DNA from: Euborellia annulipes
Lineage: Eukaryota > Arthropoda > Insecta > Dermaptera > Anisolabididae
Direction: 5' to 3'
DNA length: 64,000 nucleotides
Assembly (NCBI GenBank): GCA_023213315.1
Contig: JAKCPI010002924.1
Location: 79,754 to 143,753, forward strand
Part shown: one piece after another, positions 46,785 through 57,759 of the stretch
How positions within the stretch are numbered: the first letter of the stretch is position 1
Layout: every line of letters starts with the position of its first letter
Program-made: the position numbers and the translations under genes
The notes under the pieces: generated by a model
Database searches by the model: none
What the model was told of the DNA's origin: nothing
What the model saw: only the letters and a program-made list of their open reading frames with translations

Positions 46785-47094
46785 GGGGCGGTATATAAGG
46801 GGGGAGCCGAGGGGCATTTTTAAACCAAAAGGGGCGTATATAGGGGGGGCGAGGGCCTTCCCCCCTGAAATGTTTGATTGGCCCCGCAGCGCGAAAAAAT
46901 ATAGTTCCGCAAAACATTTTTTTCTGCACGATGGAAAACTTAGGTACCGCAAAAGAAAAACTTTTCCGCAGGGCGGTTCCGCAAAAAAAAAAAAAAAAAT
47001 TTTTTTTCGCAGGGAGCAGGGAGAAAAAAAATTTAGTTTCTTTAAAAAAAACTTTTTGAGGTCCTCTGCAAAAAAAATTTCTATATACGCCCCT
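46785..47094. mobile_element. Degenerate or nested copy of the CAGGGGCGTATATA hAT MITE
   Basis: Begins TAGGGGCGGTATATAAGG, has a second internal start GGGGCGTATATAGG near 46831, and ends TATATACGCCCCTG. Shares the TTCCGCA-rich body with 23189-23453. No clean target duplication was found. Lies between the U1 repeats. Confidence 0.65.
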
Positions 47095-47389
47095 GCTCTA
47101 ATTGCCTCCCTTCCTCCCTTTGTTAAGCCTTCTACAGAACTTTGGGTCTTGACTAACTAACTTTTACTTTGGCCATTATTTAATCATATGATTAGCCTAA
47201 ATGTTCAGAATTATGTGAAAAGACTCGAAAGTTATAGGGAGCCTAGTCATCGGCGCCGGAACGGGGGGGGGGGTACATTGCCCCCCCCCCCTGGTATATT
47301 AGTTGAACATATTAAATTATTTTAATTTTCTAAAAAAATATATTTTTGCCCCCCCCCCCCCCAAGAAAAAAAATTTGCCCCTCCCAAGA

Positions 47390-47575
47390 AAAAGTTGAAA
47401 TGACGCCACTGTGCACCATCAGTGATTTCTTCTGCTACTATGGCATTTTGAGTTTTGTTCTTATAATTAGTTGATTTTTCTTTATTTTCTTTATTGGAAT
47501 TTTTTGGATTAAACCAACATTCTGAAGTCCAGTGACCCATCTTTTTACAAACCCAACATTTCTAAACTGAATATA
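47390..47575 (-). pseudogene. Copia-type Gag zinc-knuckle fragment
   Basis: The minus strand reads CWVCKKMGHWTSEC, an exact C-x2-C-x4-H-x4-C zinc knuckle. An Asn/Lys-rich stretch (NPKNSNKENKEKSTN) follows, as in Copia Gag proteins. It is cut off by a poly-C/A tract at 47340-47390. No protease, integrase or RT is nearby. Confidence 0.7.
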
Positions 47576-47801
47576 TTTTTAAACCCAACAATAGATATAA
47601 ACAACAAAGAATATGAATTATAAGTGAATCCTTCAGTTGTTTGTATGTCAGTCTCTTCCTTCTTCTTTTCAACAGGCGTCAGACCGTGCAACGGACAGGC
47701 TTGTCCTATTTCTTCCGGTCGCAAAAGCGCATGATACGGATGGATGGGAAAAAGTGAGGTCCCGCATCGCGGGAAAAAGGCGAGGATAGAAGAAAAAGAT
47801 A

Positions 47802-48335
47802 TAGATATCCTAAATTATATGATAAAACAAAAAAAAAATTCGAAATGTTTTGATAAGAGCTTAAAAATGAGATGAGATTAGTTCATATTTCCGCCGCTAG
47901 AGTGCTCTGATAGTATTTATCCTACTAAGAAGAGAATTTATTAATTTCTTAATTATTTAGAGAGTTTTAGTACATTTGGGGATACTAATCCTAGAAAGAA
48001 TCCTTGTTTAAAAGAGAATCGATAAAAAGTGATTGGAAATGATGAGAGGGAAATTGTTGAATAACATTTAAAGCTGAACGTGTGAATGTGAGAGAAATGA
48101 GAGGTGTATGAGTATATATAGTTGGGAGAGGGCAAGAGAGAGCATACTTACCTGGCGCAGGGGTTACCATGATCACGAAGGTGGTTCCCTCATGGAGAGA
48201 CCTGTCCATTGCACTTCGGACGGGTTGACCCGTGCGATTGCCCCAAATGTGGGCAACTCGGGCGCGTAATTTTTGGTAGTCGGGTCTGCGTTCGCGCTAA
48301 CCCGGACATTTTATCTCAATTAAAACAAAATTTCA
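47802..48335 (+). repeat. Duplicated U1 locus, unit 2
   Basis: Direct repeat of 45832-46364, about 2 kb apart centre to centre, carrying the second U1 gene. Differences are confined to the flank (for example a short duplication in the ATGAGATGAGATTAG stretch). The spacer between units (46365-47801) holds a GC-rich hAT-like patch and a copia fragment. Confidence 0.88.
48144..48307 (+). ncRNA. U1 spliceosomal snRNA, copy 2
   Basis: Same sequence as the copy at 46169: ATACTTACCTGG start, stem-loop II CCATTGCAC, Sm site AATTTTTGG and final stem-loop CTGCGTTCGCGC. No base difference was seen in the RNA region. It lies in the second half of a duplication that also includes about 340 bp of upstream flank, so both copies probably carry the same promoter. 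Confidence 0.96.
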
Positions 48336-48714
48336 CATGTAGAAAAAGCATGAGTGTTCGTTTTCTTTGTCTTTAAATATTCAGAGACCCCTTTGTTCTG
48401 TTTTATCCTTAGAATCTAAAGATTTACATCCATTTGGTAAAACAAAAACAAAAAATTTAATTGAATTCACTTTTGCCAAATTTATACATATTTGCAATTA
48501 TTTTTGATATTTTGAAACTTGTGCACATTTGGTCGTTTTCGGGGAGGGAAAAAAGTTTGCCCCCCCCTGAAATGACGTCTCTGTTATAAACACTTTAAAT
48601 TATATAAAAATACTAGCCGAAGTGGCGGAGGAAAGAATTGATATCTCAACCCTTTAAAGTCTTATAAAATTTAATAAAAATGTAAACTAGTAGCCGTAAG
48701 GAAAGTAGATGTTA

Positions 48715-48790
48715 TTAAAAATTATTTAAATTATTTTGGTCGACGTTTCGGACTCCAATCACGTCCTTCTTCGGCACCAAAGGTTGTTAA
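48715..48790 (-). mobile_element. Solo hammerhead-type arm, family h
   Basis: Core 48742-48774: CCGAAGA, stem II GGAC/GTCC, GAAACGTC. Stem I TTGGT/ACCAA pairs 5 bp after one mismatch. No inverted partner is seen. Confidence 0.65.
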
Positions 48791-49006
48791 GCAATACATA
48801 TAGATGTTGTCGTGTGATATATAGAATATTTATACAATATTATAATATCTTTTTGTGTAGATTTCGTGAGCCAAATTATTAGACTACTTGCGGCGCCGCC
48901 CTCCTTCGACGAGCTTCCCGCCTAGGGTGAACCGCCCCCCTCGACCTTCCGTCAGCTGGCTCTGACATGCTTGCTTCGAACCCTTTTTCTTAATTCTTAA
49001 TTATTA

Positions 49007-49405
49007 TTGCCATTCCAATCCAGTGCCTGCTTGAGGATTTGTTTATTACAAAAAACAAAAATCCCCCTCCGAAAACAAACTCAAAAAGTTATAGGAATTT
49101 CGGAACCCTTGTATTTTTTTGGACTCTCCATAACGTCTTCTATAAGACTGCAAAATTACGTGTCAAAATTCCATTCTATATAACTAACTTCTTGTTGGAA
49201 TTTTGAAACGAAATTTTCCAGTCTTATAGAGGAAGTTATGGAGAGTCCAGGAAAAAATACTCGGATCCCGAAATTCCTAAAACTTTTTGAGTTATTAATT
49301 CCTAAAGTTACTATTTCTCCCATAGGAAATGTAGAGAGAAATATTTATGTATTCTATGGATGTAAACAAATCCTCAAGCAGGCACTGGATTGGAATATAG
49401 TAATG
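49007..49405. mobile_element. Fold-back MITE (ATTCCAATCCAGTGCCTGC family)
   Basis: Two inverted arms of about 190 bp share ATTCCAATCCAGTGCCTGC / GCAGGCACTGGATTGGAAT, ACAAATCCTCAAGC, AACTCAAAAAGTTATAGG and TGGACTCTCCATAAC blocks. A solo arm is at 52763-52935, and a short piece lies at 1218-1255 inside the composite SINE. Confidence 0.75.
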
Positions 49406-49713
49406 ATAATTTTTTTTTCATAATTAAGAAAAGGCGAGGGGCCGTCGCAGGCGGGCCTGAGGGGCGTTGCGGCTAGTAGATATTGATTATAGTAGGTTTG
49501 ATGGTAGGTAGAAAATTCTGAAGCTGCCAATGGTTTGTAGGATCAATTGATTTGTGGTCCCAACATTTTAACTGAACCTCCATCTCCCATCTGGACCAGA
49601 TCGATGCAGATGGTGTTCATATTCTGTCTTCTTTATTTCGTGGTCCTGGTTATTTTGTTTAAATTATGAAAACTTGCCGACAAATTAAGTAACATTATTT
49701 ATTGCAAAATAAA

Positions 49714-49802
49714 CATTTGGTGTGACTGGTCGCACAGCACACAACTTTCTCTTACCTTTACCGTAATTGGAAGTTGTGTTCTGTGCTTGTCACACCAGAT
49801 TT
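49714..49802. repeat. Hairpin repeat
   Basis: CATTTGGTGTGACTGGTCGC pairs with the arm ending GCTTGTCACACCAGATTTG; loop TCTCTTACCTTTACCG. Half copies at 50379-50421 and 33505-33545. Confidence 0.65.
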
Positions 49803-50549
49803 GTTTTTTGTGTCTACATAATTATATTTAGTTTCCGGCAGTACGGAACAGTAGAATTTGTGTGTATCGATTGATTGAAAGGAGGAAAAAGTGCCAGCCA
49901 GCATTCTTCTAAACATCCACTCTCTTTTATTAGAACACATTTTATTTGTATCTACTCTACAACTCGTTTTATTTATTTATTTATTTTTTCATAACACTAG
50001 TATAGAAAGGGCGGTACGAAACGACTTCTTATTTATTATTTATGGTCATTCAACTATTTATTATCTCATTATATAAGTTTAAAATTTGGTTTTATTTAAC
50101 TGAGGTGGTTTGGGTTGGGCATCCAATCAGCCAAAATCTAAACAAGAGTAAAAGTGACAACGATGTCCGTTTTGCTACTCCTCGTCGTCGTTATCTCCTT
50201 ATTTGTATTAATATATTCTTTTAACTATTAAATAGGATACTTGCTTCCTTCTTATTTTATTTTATTTAGTAAAATAAAAGTAATTTTATTGAATTTTTTT
50301 GATGGAGGGAATGGAAATAGCCCTTCTTGTAAACTAATCATTTTCTCTTGAAGATGAACGCAACCGACGCTCGGAACCTTCGGTAATTGAAAGTTGTGTT
50401 CTGTGCTTGTAACACCAGATTTGTTGTGTCGATATATAGGTCCTATGTAGTTTCCGCCGATATATTAGATGTAAAACATCCCCCCACCCCTGTGGCCGAG
50501 ATGCTAGAGAGCTTGACAAATGTCAATAATAATAGTCTTAAAGGCCATG

Positions 50550-50640
50550 GATCCCAGGCATTCCGGTGAATATTTATTTAGATCATTTGGCTAGCAAATG
50601 GTATAAATAAATGTGCCTGGACCCCCTAATATTTATTTAT
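50550..50640 (+). mobile_element. SINE body fragment (same family)
   Basis: ATCCCAGGCATTCCGG, an ATCATTTGG/CCAAATG-like palindrome and GTGCCTGGACCCCC are shared with the body of 62817-63073. No head or tail. Confidence 0.5.
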
Positions 50641-50758
50641 TGCCTTTTTGGTTCTTACACTTTAATATAATATATTTATAATATTCAGTACATAAAATTC
50701 AATATTTGATTCACAATTCACAATTACAAGTTTTTTTTTTTTTTTCTTTATTAATTTA

Positions 50759-50910
50759 ATATGGAACCAGGCCCCTTAGGGCATAGGCCTCTCCCAGATG
50801 CTTCCACGCCTCTCGTTGTCTTGCCACTCGTGTCCAGTCCTTTCCTGCTGCTTCCGCCAAGTCGTCCGACCATCTTTTGGAAGGTCTTCCGCGTCTTCTT
50901 TCTCTATCCC
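50759..50910 (-). pseudogene. 3' end of an RTE-like LINE
   Basis: The minus strand reads GRPSKRWSDDLAEAAGKDW, then RVARQREAWKHLGEAYALR and a stop at about 50759. This is the typical RP..RW.D...W...A..R..W tail of RTE-type LINE polyproteins. An AATAAAG-like stretch and an A run follow on that strand (T run at 50731-50745), as expected for a 3' terminus. Everything upstream is missing. Confidence 0.75.
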
Positions 50911-51339
50911 CCTAATATACCGTATATAAATAATTTTGTATCTTTAAAGTCTATATGGCAAGATGCCCAAAAGACTAAAAAAAAAAAAAAAAAAAAATAT
51001 GCAAAATTTATAAACAGACCTGTGGATCAGGGCTAGATTGAAATAAATAGGGACAGAGTCTAAATAGCTTCAGATGGCGAAAAAGGCCTTAAATAAATAA
51101 AAAAAAAAAAAAAAACACTAAATGGCCTCAGTGGCCGAAAATGCAAAATTAAAAAAAAAAAGATATTATATTAAAAAAATTGAAAAAAGTCGGTCATAAA
51201 AGTCGCTTTTTTTAAAGTCTCTGAGAGGCAAAAAAAGCACCAAAAAGTCGCAAAAGTCGTTTTTGAAAATCTCAAAAAAAGTTTCTTTTTGTGAGATCAG
51301 TAAAGATATCTAAGAAAATCTGGAAACGTCTTAAAATTG

Positions 51340-51599
51340 CCCTCGGGCTTGGTTTAGTTGGTAGCGTGCCTATACCGAACGTTGGCTCGGACCCCAGGCA
51401 GTCTGATGATTTTATTTAAGCCATTTGGATACCAAATGGCTTAAATAGAAATGCCTGGACCCCCAATAGATATTATAAATAATAACTGTTATCCTCAAAA
51501 TCTTATATGGCCTGAGTTGCCGAAAAGACTGTGTGAATGTGTGTTTGAGTGTGAGTGTGAATGAGAAAAAAGTGTGAGTGTTTAAAAAAAAAAAAAAGT
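51340..51599 (+). mobile_element. tRNA-derived SINE (same family)
   Basis: CCCTCGGGCTTGGTTTAG start, the TTTAAGCCATTTGG...ATGCCTGGACCC body and TGTGAGTGTTT plus A tail. Flanks TCTTAAAATTG / TTTCAAAATTG look like a slightly decayed duplication. Confidence 0.85.
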
Positions 51600-52313
51600 T
51601 TCAAAATTGACAAAAGTCGAAAGACTCTCTAGTTATAATAATAATATAATATAAAAATCACGTAATCGCCATCTCTATTAATTAATCGTCTTAAATAAAA
51701 AACAAATTAAGACAAAGAAATTAAATTTGTAATTGTATTTGTGATATTAATATAAATTACAAAAGTAAAAAAAAAAAAAAAAAAAAAAACTAATTTCCCA
51801 TACTCGATCTTTAGCCTAGATGATGCAAACTTTCACTCTCGCTCTCTTTTTAAGCCTTCCGGCCCTTTTTCGACCTTGACCTTTATTTATATAAATAATC
51901 TCATAATTAATTAATCTTTTTTTTTTTCTAATTAGAACACATTTCGATGTTTTTTTTTATCAAGCAGGTATTTAATTTATGCGTTGTTGTTGTTGATTTT
52001 GTTGTTAATATTAATCAATCGTCTTTTCTTTTTTTTTTTTTTTAATAAAAATAAATAACCTTTTAGTCAATTGTTACATAATATTATGCAATAATGTTCT
52101 CAGAAACTATTACTGAGATATAGAAATTTTTTTTTTTTAAACCAAATCGGACCATTAAAGGGAATCGAATGTCCTTTACTCAATTCTATCTCCTTAAATT
52201 TAACAATTCGAAATCTATTAATTGCAAAAATGTTGTTTCAAAAACAATGATATCAAATGCATTGAAAAAATATTATTACAAAAAACATTGACATAAAAAT
52301 GCAGGCTTTATAT

Positions 52314-52678
52314 CAGTAGCGTAGCGTTTTTTAGCTGGGCCCCCCGCAAACCTTTATTTCGGGCCCCATTATTAGACCTTACAAAAAATATTTTTAAAAT
52401 ACAGTATATCCCTGAACCCTGAGGGCCCGGGCCCTCTCAAAGGCAAATTTTCATTAATTTTTTTTTTTTAATCTAAATTTTTCCGTTTTCACAGGAGCCC
52501 TGAGGGCCCCAGGCTCTTTCAAAGGCAAATTTTCATTAATTTTTTTTTAATCTAAATTTTTCCGTTTTTACCGAAGCCCTGAGGAGATACAGTTTTTTAG
52601 CCCGACCCGGCCCGTGGGCCCCCCAAGGTCCGGGGCCCCCGCATTGCGGGGTCTGCGGGGGCGTACGTTACGCCAGTG
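52314..52678. mobile_element. hAT MITE with internal tandem duplication
   Basis: Ends CAGTAGCGTAGCGTT and AACGTACGC-like/TACGCCAGTG are imperfect inverted repeats. The 8-bp duplication CTTTATAT (52306-52313, 52679-52686) is exact. An ~80-bp unit (CCCTGAGGGCCC...TTTTTCCGTTTT) is present twice inside. Confidence 0.88.
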
Positions 52679-52762
52679 CTTTATATCCTTTTTTAGATTG
52701 TGTCGTAATTTTTCAGACAAAATTCACAAACCGCCCTCGCCTCTTTTAAATTAGGAGAAGAA

Positions 52763-52935
52763 AATTATTACTATTCCAATCCAGTGCCTGCTTGATGATT
52801 TGTTTACATTCATAGAATACATAAATGAAAATACATATTTCTCATTACATTCCCTATAGGAGAAATCGTAACTTTAGGAATTAATAACTCAAAAAGTTAT
52901 AGGGATTTCTCGACGAAAATAATTTTCTAGTAATC
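52763..52935. mobile_element. Solo arm of the fold-back MITE
   Basis: ATTCCAATCCAGTGCCTGC, GATTTGTTTACAT, TATAGGAGAAAT, TTAGGAATTAATAACTC and AAAGTTATAGGGATTTC match the right arm of 49007-49405 in reverse. Confidence 0.65.
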
Positions 52936-53051
52936 CGTAGAAGGTCTTCATTTTTACAATTTGAGAGAAAAAAAAACATAAAACAAAAAAAAGACAATTA
53001 AACAACAACAAATCAGACAAATACAATATACCATGTTATTATAATAATTAA

Positions 53052-53630
53052 TTAAAGAAAACGGCAAAACTCGCCGAAACTTAGGCCAAAAACATCAACC
53101 CCCTTCCGGTTGGCCTCCCTAATATTCCGAAAAATTGGGGATCCTTCCCCGTATAAGGTCCGAACATGCTCCTGGTAAAAAAGATATTTCCTCCTACCAT
53201 AATGAGCATGCACGGATAATCCAATTTTTGCCAGCAATTCACTGGAATCAATTCTCCCATTAAAAACATTGAAGATAAACTTCAACCCAAGACTCCTCCT
53301 CCGGTCTTCAAGTGATCCCATCTCGAACAGCTCCAAAAGATCACGATATGGAATGGAGCAAGTGTAGAATCCGGTGGATCTGTAAAACAGATAACGAAGA
53401 AATTTCTTTTGGACGGATTCTACACTATCAATCTGGGATCCTGTCAAAGGGTCCCAGATAAGAGCTGCATACTCGAGACGGGATCTCACCAGAGCAAAAT
53501 ACAATGTCTTCAAAATTCCGACACTAGTAAAACATTTACAACTTCGAATTACAAAGCCCATTATTTTAGAATTTAGAAGGTCGACATCCAAGCCCGCTAT
53601 ACCGGAAAAATAAATAAATAATTTATTAGC
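53052..53630 (-). pseudogene. 5'-truncated LINE, reverse transcriptase C-terminal part
   Basis: A 179-codon open frame ends at 53052. LKTLYFALVRSRLEYAALIWDP, followed by VQKKFLRYL, is the conserved thumb/C-terminal segment of Jockey/CR1-type non-LTR reverse transcriptases. The catalytic palm (FADD) is absent because the copy starts after it. Upstream of 53630 an ATTT-rich tract marks the truncation. The 3' flank on this strand is T/G-rich. Confidence 0.85.
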
Positions 53631-53639
53631 TTCTTATAA

Positions 53640-55280
53640 TTACACTTGTGCTCTAGGGGCTAGAACAGTACTAATTTAGCTTGAGGCTTCAGACTTCTAG
53701 GTATTTCTTATACAGCACATTTTGGGTTTAGAGTTGAATGCATCGTTATTTAGGCCCAAATTTTTATTCCAAAGGTGCAAACTAACTGCCTTGAACAAAA
53801 TGTGCAACTTTTGATAGTATAATACACGGTTTTATACATGGATAAAACTAGGTCGATGTAAAAAACTGTAAAAAAAAAAACCAACTCCCTGAAAAAAAAA
53901 AACAGATTAAAAGATAAATGAATTTTATTTGAATTTTCTTTCGGGGGTTAGCGCATGCGCATCCGAGTTTTATACTTTGGCCATAGTTTTATACTGTTGT
54001 ATCCACGATTTTTGTTAAAACAAAAATCATGTATAAAACTGCTTATTACTTTTGTTAGGATACTTTTTGATAAGATTCATCCATTTTACAATATCGTTTT
54101 TTTTTTTTTTTTTTTTTGTTGAAGATAAATCGTTCCAAAATGTAGACTTTGACCAGGCGCTTCAGACAAGACTTTTGTTTATTTGAGTCAATATCCGATT
54201 ATAATCTGCTAAAGGAGGCAAAAAGTGCCCTTCGAAAATTGAAAGACTTTTTTTTCTATATTTAATTAAAAATGTTGAAATGGTCATTTAATTTTGGCAT
54301 GCGATGTGTCCTCGAGAGTTTTCCGGAGGAACTTAAGAAATTCCTTTCAATCAACCTGTTAGTCGTTTTTTTTATAATTATTTATTTACTATAGTATATG
54401 CTTAATATGACTAGGCGCGTAGATAATCTAATAGAAACGATGTTATTTTAAAGGTTGGGCCCCTCTCGTTGCCTAATCTCTCTCTCGCTCTTGCAAGAGG
54501 TCACTTCCTCTTGCTCTAGTCTAGTAGATCAATTAAATTTTCTTTTTTTTTTTCTCTCTTTGAATCAATTCTCCTCGTCGTCTCCTGTCACTAAATTTGT
54601 AATCGTATTGACCTAAGAATTAAAAAGAACTTTTTATGATCTTGGATTGTAGGCCTACCAGATGTGTGAGCTTATAAAAATAAAATTAGGTTAAATAACA
54701 AAGATTATATGAAATTGTTTTATAGTAGATAAATTTTGTAATATTTTTTGACAATCCAAAAAAAAATTAGTATCATAAATGACACCCAACTATGGCTAAA
54801 GTGTAGAACATGTCGACATTTTTATTTTTTCTAGGATAGAAAAATTATTTCTCTCCATTCTCTCTATTAGCCTAAAATAGAGACGGCAAAGCCAATTTTA
54901 TTCAGATTTCTATAAATATAGCTTTTTAAAAACCGTAAAAAGGCTGCACATGAAAAATATTTTATTAATCCCAAAAAGAGTGTTTATAGGTGTGGGGTGT
55001 GTGTGTGTGTGTGTGAGTGTGATTGAGAAAAAAGTGAGTGTTTAAAAAAAAAAAAAATGAATTATTAATAACTTAACCTAACCTAACCTTCAGCTGTCAT
55101 TTTTGTCTTGGATTGTTTCGAATATTTATATAACGTTGAACCTTAAATAAATAAAAACTTATGTAGCAAAATCTCCATTTTCTGACCCGGCCCAAGTTTC
55201 AAACGAACAGAATGCAAGCGTGCAAAAAATTAAACGAACAGAGGCAAAATGTGTAAATTATACTACCATGGCAAACAAAA
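53640..55280. other. AT-rich stretch without a gene
   Basis: Holds T runs, a GT-rich SINE-tail-like piece at 54990-55065 (TGAGTGTTT plus A run) and three TAACC-type pentamers near 55073. Nothing coding seen. Confidence 0.45.
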
Positions 55281-55284
55281 CTGA

Positions 55285-55645
55285 ATAAATAAATCCGGAG
55301 CTGATGTTCAGGCAATTTATTCGGATTAATTCCCTCCGCTATAGGTCAACGTTTCGGGGTTCAAATGGCTCCTTCTTCAGGACCATGCGGTGTTGAGAAA
55401 ACAATTAATCCTCAATCAAACGAAGAATGATGAGGATGATCATTCTTCGTTCGTGACCATTTGCCACTTGTCTTGTAGCGAAAGTAACCACAACATTTAA
55501 GACAATTGAGGGCTAATTGTTTTCTCAACACCGCATGGTCCTGAAGAAGGAGCCGTTTGGGCCCCGAAACGTTGACCTACAGCGGAGGGAATTAATCCGA
55601 ATAAATTGCCTGAACATCAGCTCCGAATTTATTTATTTATTCACC
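55285..55645. mobile_element. Inverted hammerhead-type element, family i
   Basis: Minus site 55344-55384 and plus site 55537-55577 share stem I GGTC/GACC, intact CTGAAGA and GAAACGTT (cleavage base U, allowed by the NUH rule), with GG...CC stem II. Arms GGAGCTGATGTTCAGGC / GCCTGAACATCAGCTCC close it. Confidence 0.8.
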
Positions 55646-55754
55646 CTTCTCAATAATATCCACCAGGCTGCCCCTATCTTCATCACAGACCTAATAGTTA
55701 TTTTATTATAGCTGGATCGAAAAATTTTTTTTTTAATTTTACTCTCGATTCTCG

Positions 55755-55850
55755 TCTTCTGGGAGATGTAGCAGCAAAGCTTTACTTATTTTTTAAATTG
55801 TTTACGTTTCGGGTGCTAATCACGATCTTCTTCAGGCCAATAATTGCTTA
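55755..55850 (-). mobile_element. Solo hammerhead-type arm, family j
   Basis: Core 55803-55835: CTGAAGA intact, weak stem II, GAAACGTA. Preceded outward by GGGAGATGTAGCAGC, the same outer arm style as family e. Confidence 0.55.
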
Positions 55851-56207
55851 GATTTCAAGATTTTTGTAACTTCAATTATACAATTTTAAAATGTCTTGTA
55901 TCTACAATTAATGGGTGACTTACGTAAATCCTCTGGATTTGTTTCTTTCAATGCCGCTAGGTTTCCCGTATCCTAATTAAATCCTACAATCACATCTCAT
56001 CATTTAGTTCCGGATCCCTTAAATGAGATTCGCCCAAAATAAAAATCTACGTATATATTAAAGAAGTTGCAAAACTTTCAAATAACTACGCTTCGTTGGC
56101 TATTTTTTTACGAATAACTCGTGAACTACTGAATGGATTGTCATGAAATTTGCTCCAAGCTATCGTTCTAATTATTATGGCTGAGCTTCAAAAGATTTTG
56201 TTCAGAG

Positions 56208-56473
56208 CAAGGGCGGATACAAGGGGGGGGTAAAGGGGGTAATTACCCCCCCCGAGATTCGAAAAAAATACCTTTTTTTCGCAAAAAAATTTATTTTTAA
56301 TGTAAAATTTTTAAAATTAATACTTAAAAATTTGATGTGTATTTATATTCTGGCAAACAAGTACAGAATGCGCTTTTAAATTACCGAAATTAAAAAAAAA
56401 TAGTGAGCTGTGCGAAGAGTCACACCAGATTACCCCCCCCCCCCCCCGAGAAACACCTCTGCATCCGCCCTTG
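56208..56473. mobile_element. hAT MITE (CAAGGGCGGAT family), intact
   Basis: Ends CAAGGGCGGAT and ATCCGCCCTTG are inverted repeats. The target duplication GTTCAGAG at 56200-56207 and 56474-56481 is exact. A C run lies at each side. The interior carries half of the GTCACACCAGAT hairpin seen elsewhere, so the two families share sequence. Confidence 0.92.
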
Positions 56474-57106
56474 GTTCAGAGGAAGCTGAGAAAAACGTGG
56501 TTCAAGTTAATAATTTACCGGTCCCTGCGGTCCGATTCACTTCTAACTTTAATAACTTCTTATGCCCTCTTAGGACTAGAAATTTGCCAAACCTCATCCT
56601 AATCAGATTAATAGTTCCAGAGATATAAGCGAAAAAAGCACATCACACACACACACACACACATACATACATACAGTATGAATAGAGAAATTTATTTTGT
56701 AATCCTGAATCCCGTCCTATAGAAAAAAGGCCAACCTAATTTCATTTATTAAATAAATAAATAAATAAGAAAGTCTCCTGCGATGTTGTGATCCAGTAAA
56801 TGAATATTGCATTCTACTTCCGCACACATTCTTGAAATCTTCCAATTAATGGATAACTATGTACGGTGGAAACACAAAAAGATGTGCTTAGCTTTCACCT
56901 TTAACTTGATTTGTTTTAAGGTTGCAATTAAAATTAGTCATAGATAATCATAATAAATAAATATTAAATAGAATAATATACCCTTGATTTTGGAAATTTT
57001 GAAAGGAAGGTCTCTGACGAAAAGGACGAATTTTTTCGTTTTTGTTTTATTAGTCTCAAAACACTTTCCCAGCCATGGACCCAGTTGGAGTTTTCAATAT
57101 CATTGC

Positions 57107-57500
57107 CCAAATTATTATTATTATTCCTATCGGAATCCCCGTTTATTTACCCGAGGTGCTTTCGTGCACGGAGACACACACACTCCTCAAACCCAACCGG
57201 CCTCTGGCCGTAGCCATCTACCGGCACCCCGTGAAGTTACATTATTTCCTATCTCTAACTCCTCCTCCTGCTTTCTTCCCTTAGCTAGTGAACTAATCTT
57301 AATTTCTGGTTCCACCCGGCTCCTTTTATCCAACCTCTTCTATGCTCCTGAGGATGTCCTAGCTTGAGGAGGGACTCCCTCAGGTCTTTCTCCTTTCGAA
57401 GAATGCATCACTGAGAGGGACGTTCCTTCCACAGGACGGGTCCTCTCTCCTCGTGGAGTTGCCTGGGGGCTATTGTGATGAGATCCAATATTCCAAACAT
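57107..57500 (-). mobile_element. 5'-truncated copy of the composite SINE
   Basis: Reverse-complement match to the body of 1111-1647. Shared blocks include ACCCGAGGTGCTTTCGTG, CCATCTACC, CCCCGTGAAGTTACAT, GAATGCATCACTGAGAGGG and ATTCCAA. The tRNA-like head is missing. Small open frames inside are not genes. Confidence 0.8.
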
Positions 57501-57759
57501 CAGATCCCCTAATTATCAAGATATCGAAGAAGCTTATACTCAATTTCACTAGTAAATCTAATATTTGTCTGATAGTCATTCAAGTTTAGTTTGTTTGTGG
57601 GCCTTTAATTCCACGGGATAAAAATGAAAATAGACAACAAAGTTGCAAAACTTTCCCACTGTACAACAACTCGATTAGGAGAAAGAAAATTTTTCCAACT
57701 TCGTTGTCTGTTATATTATTTCCTGTACTGCTGTGCGTATTAAATATAAATAATGGAAT

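Noticed and set aside
46870..47160. Lys/Phe-rich plus ORF of 96 codons
   Set aside because: Lies within a degenerate hAT MITE; its reading comes from TTCCGCA and A-run repeats.
55073..55090. TTAGG-type telomeric repeat
   Set aside because: Only about three units; too short to mean anything.
57340..57579. ORFs over the GC-richer part near 57.4 kb
   Set aside because: The sequence is the reverse of the composite SINE body at 1213-1622.
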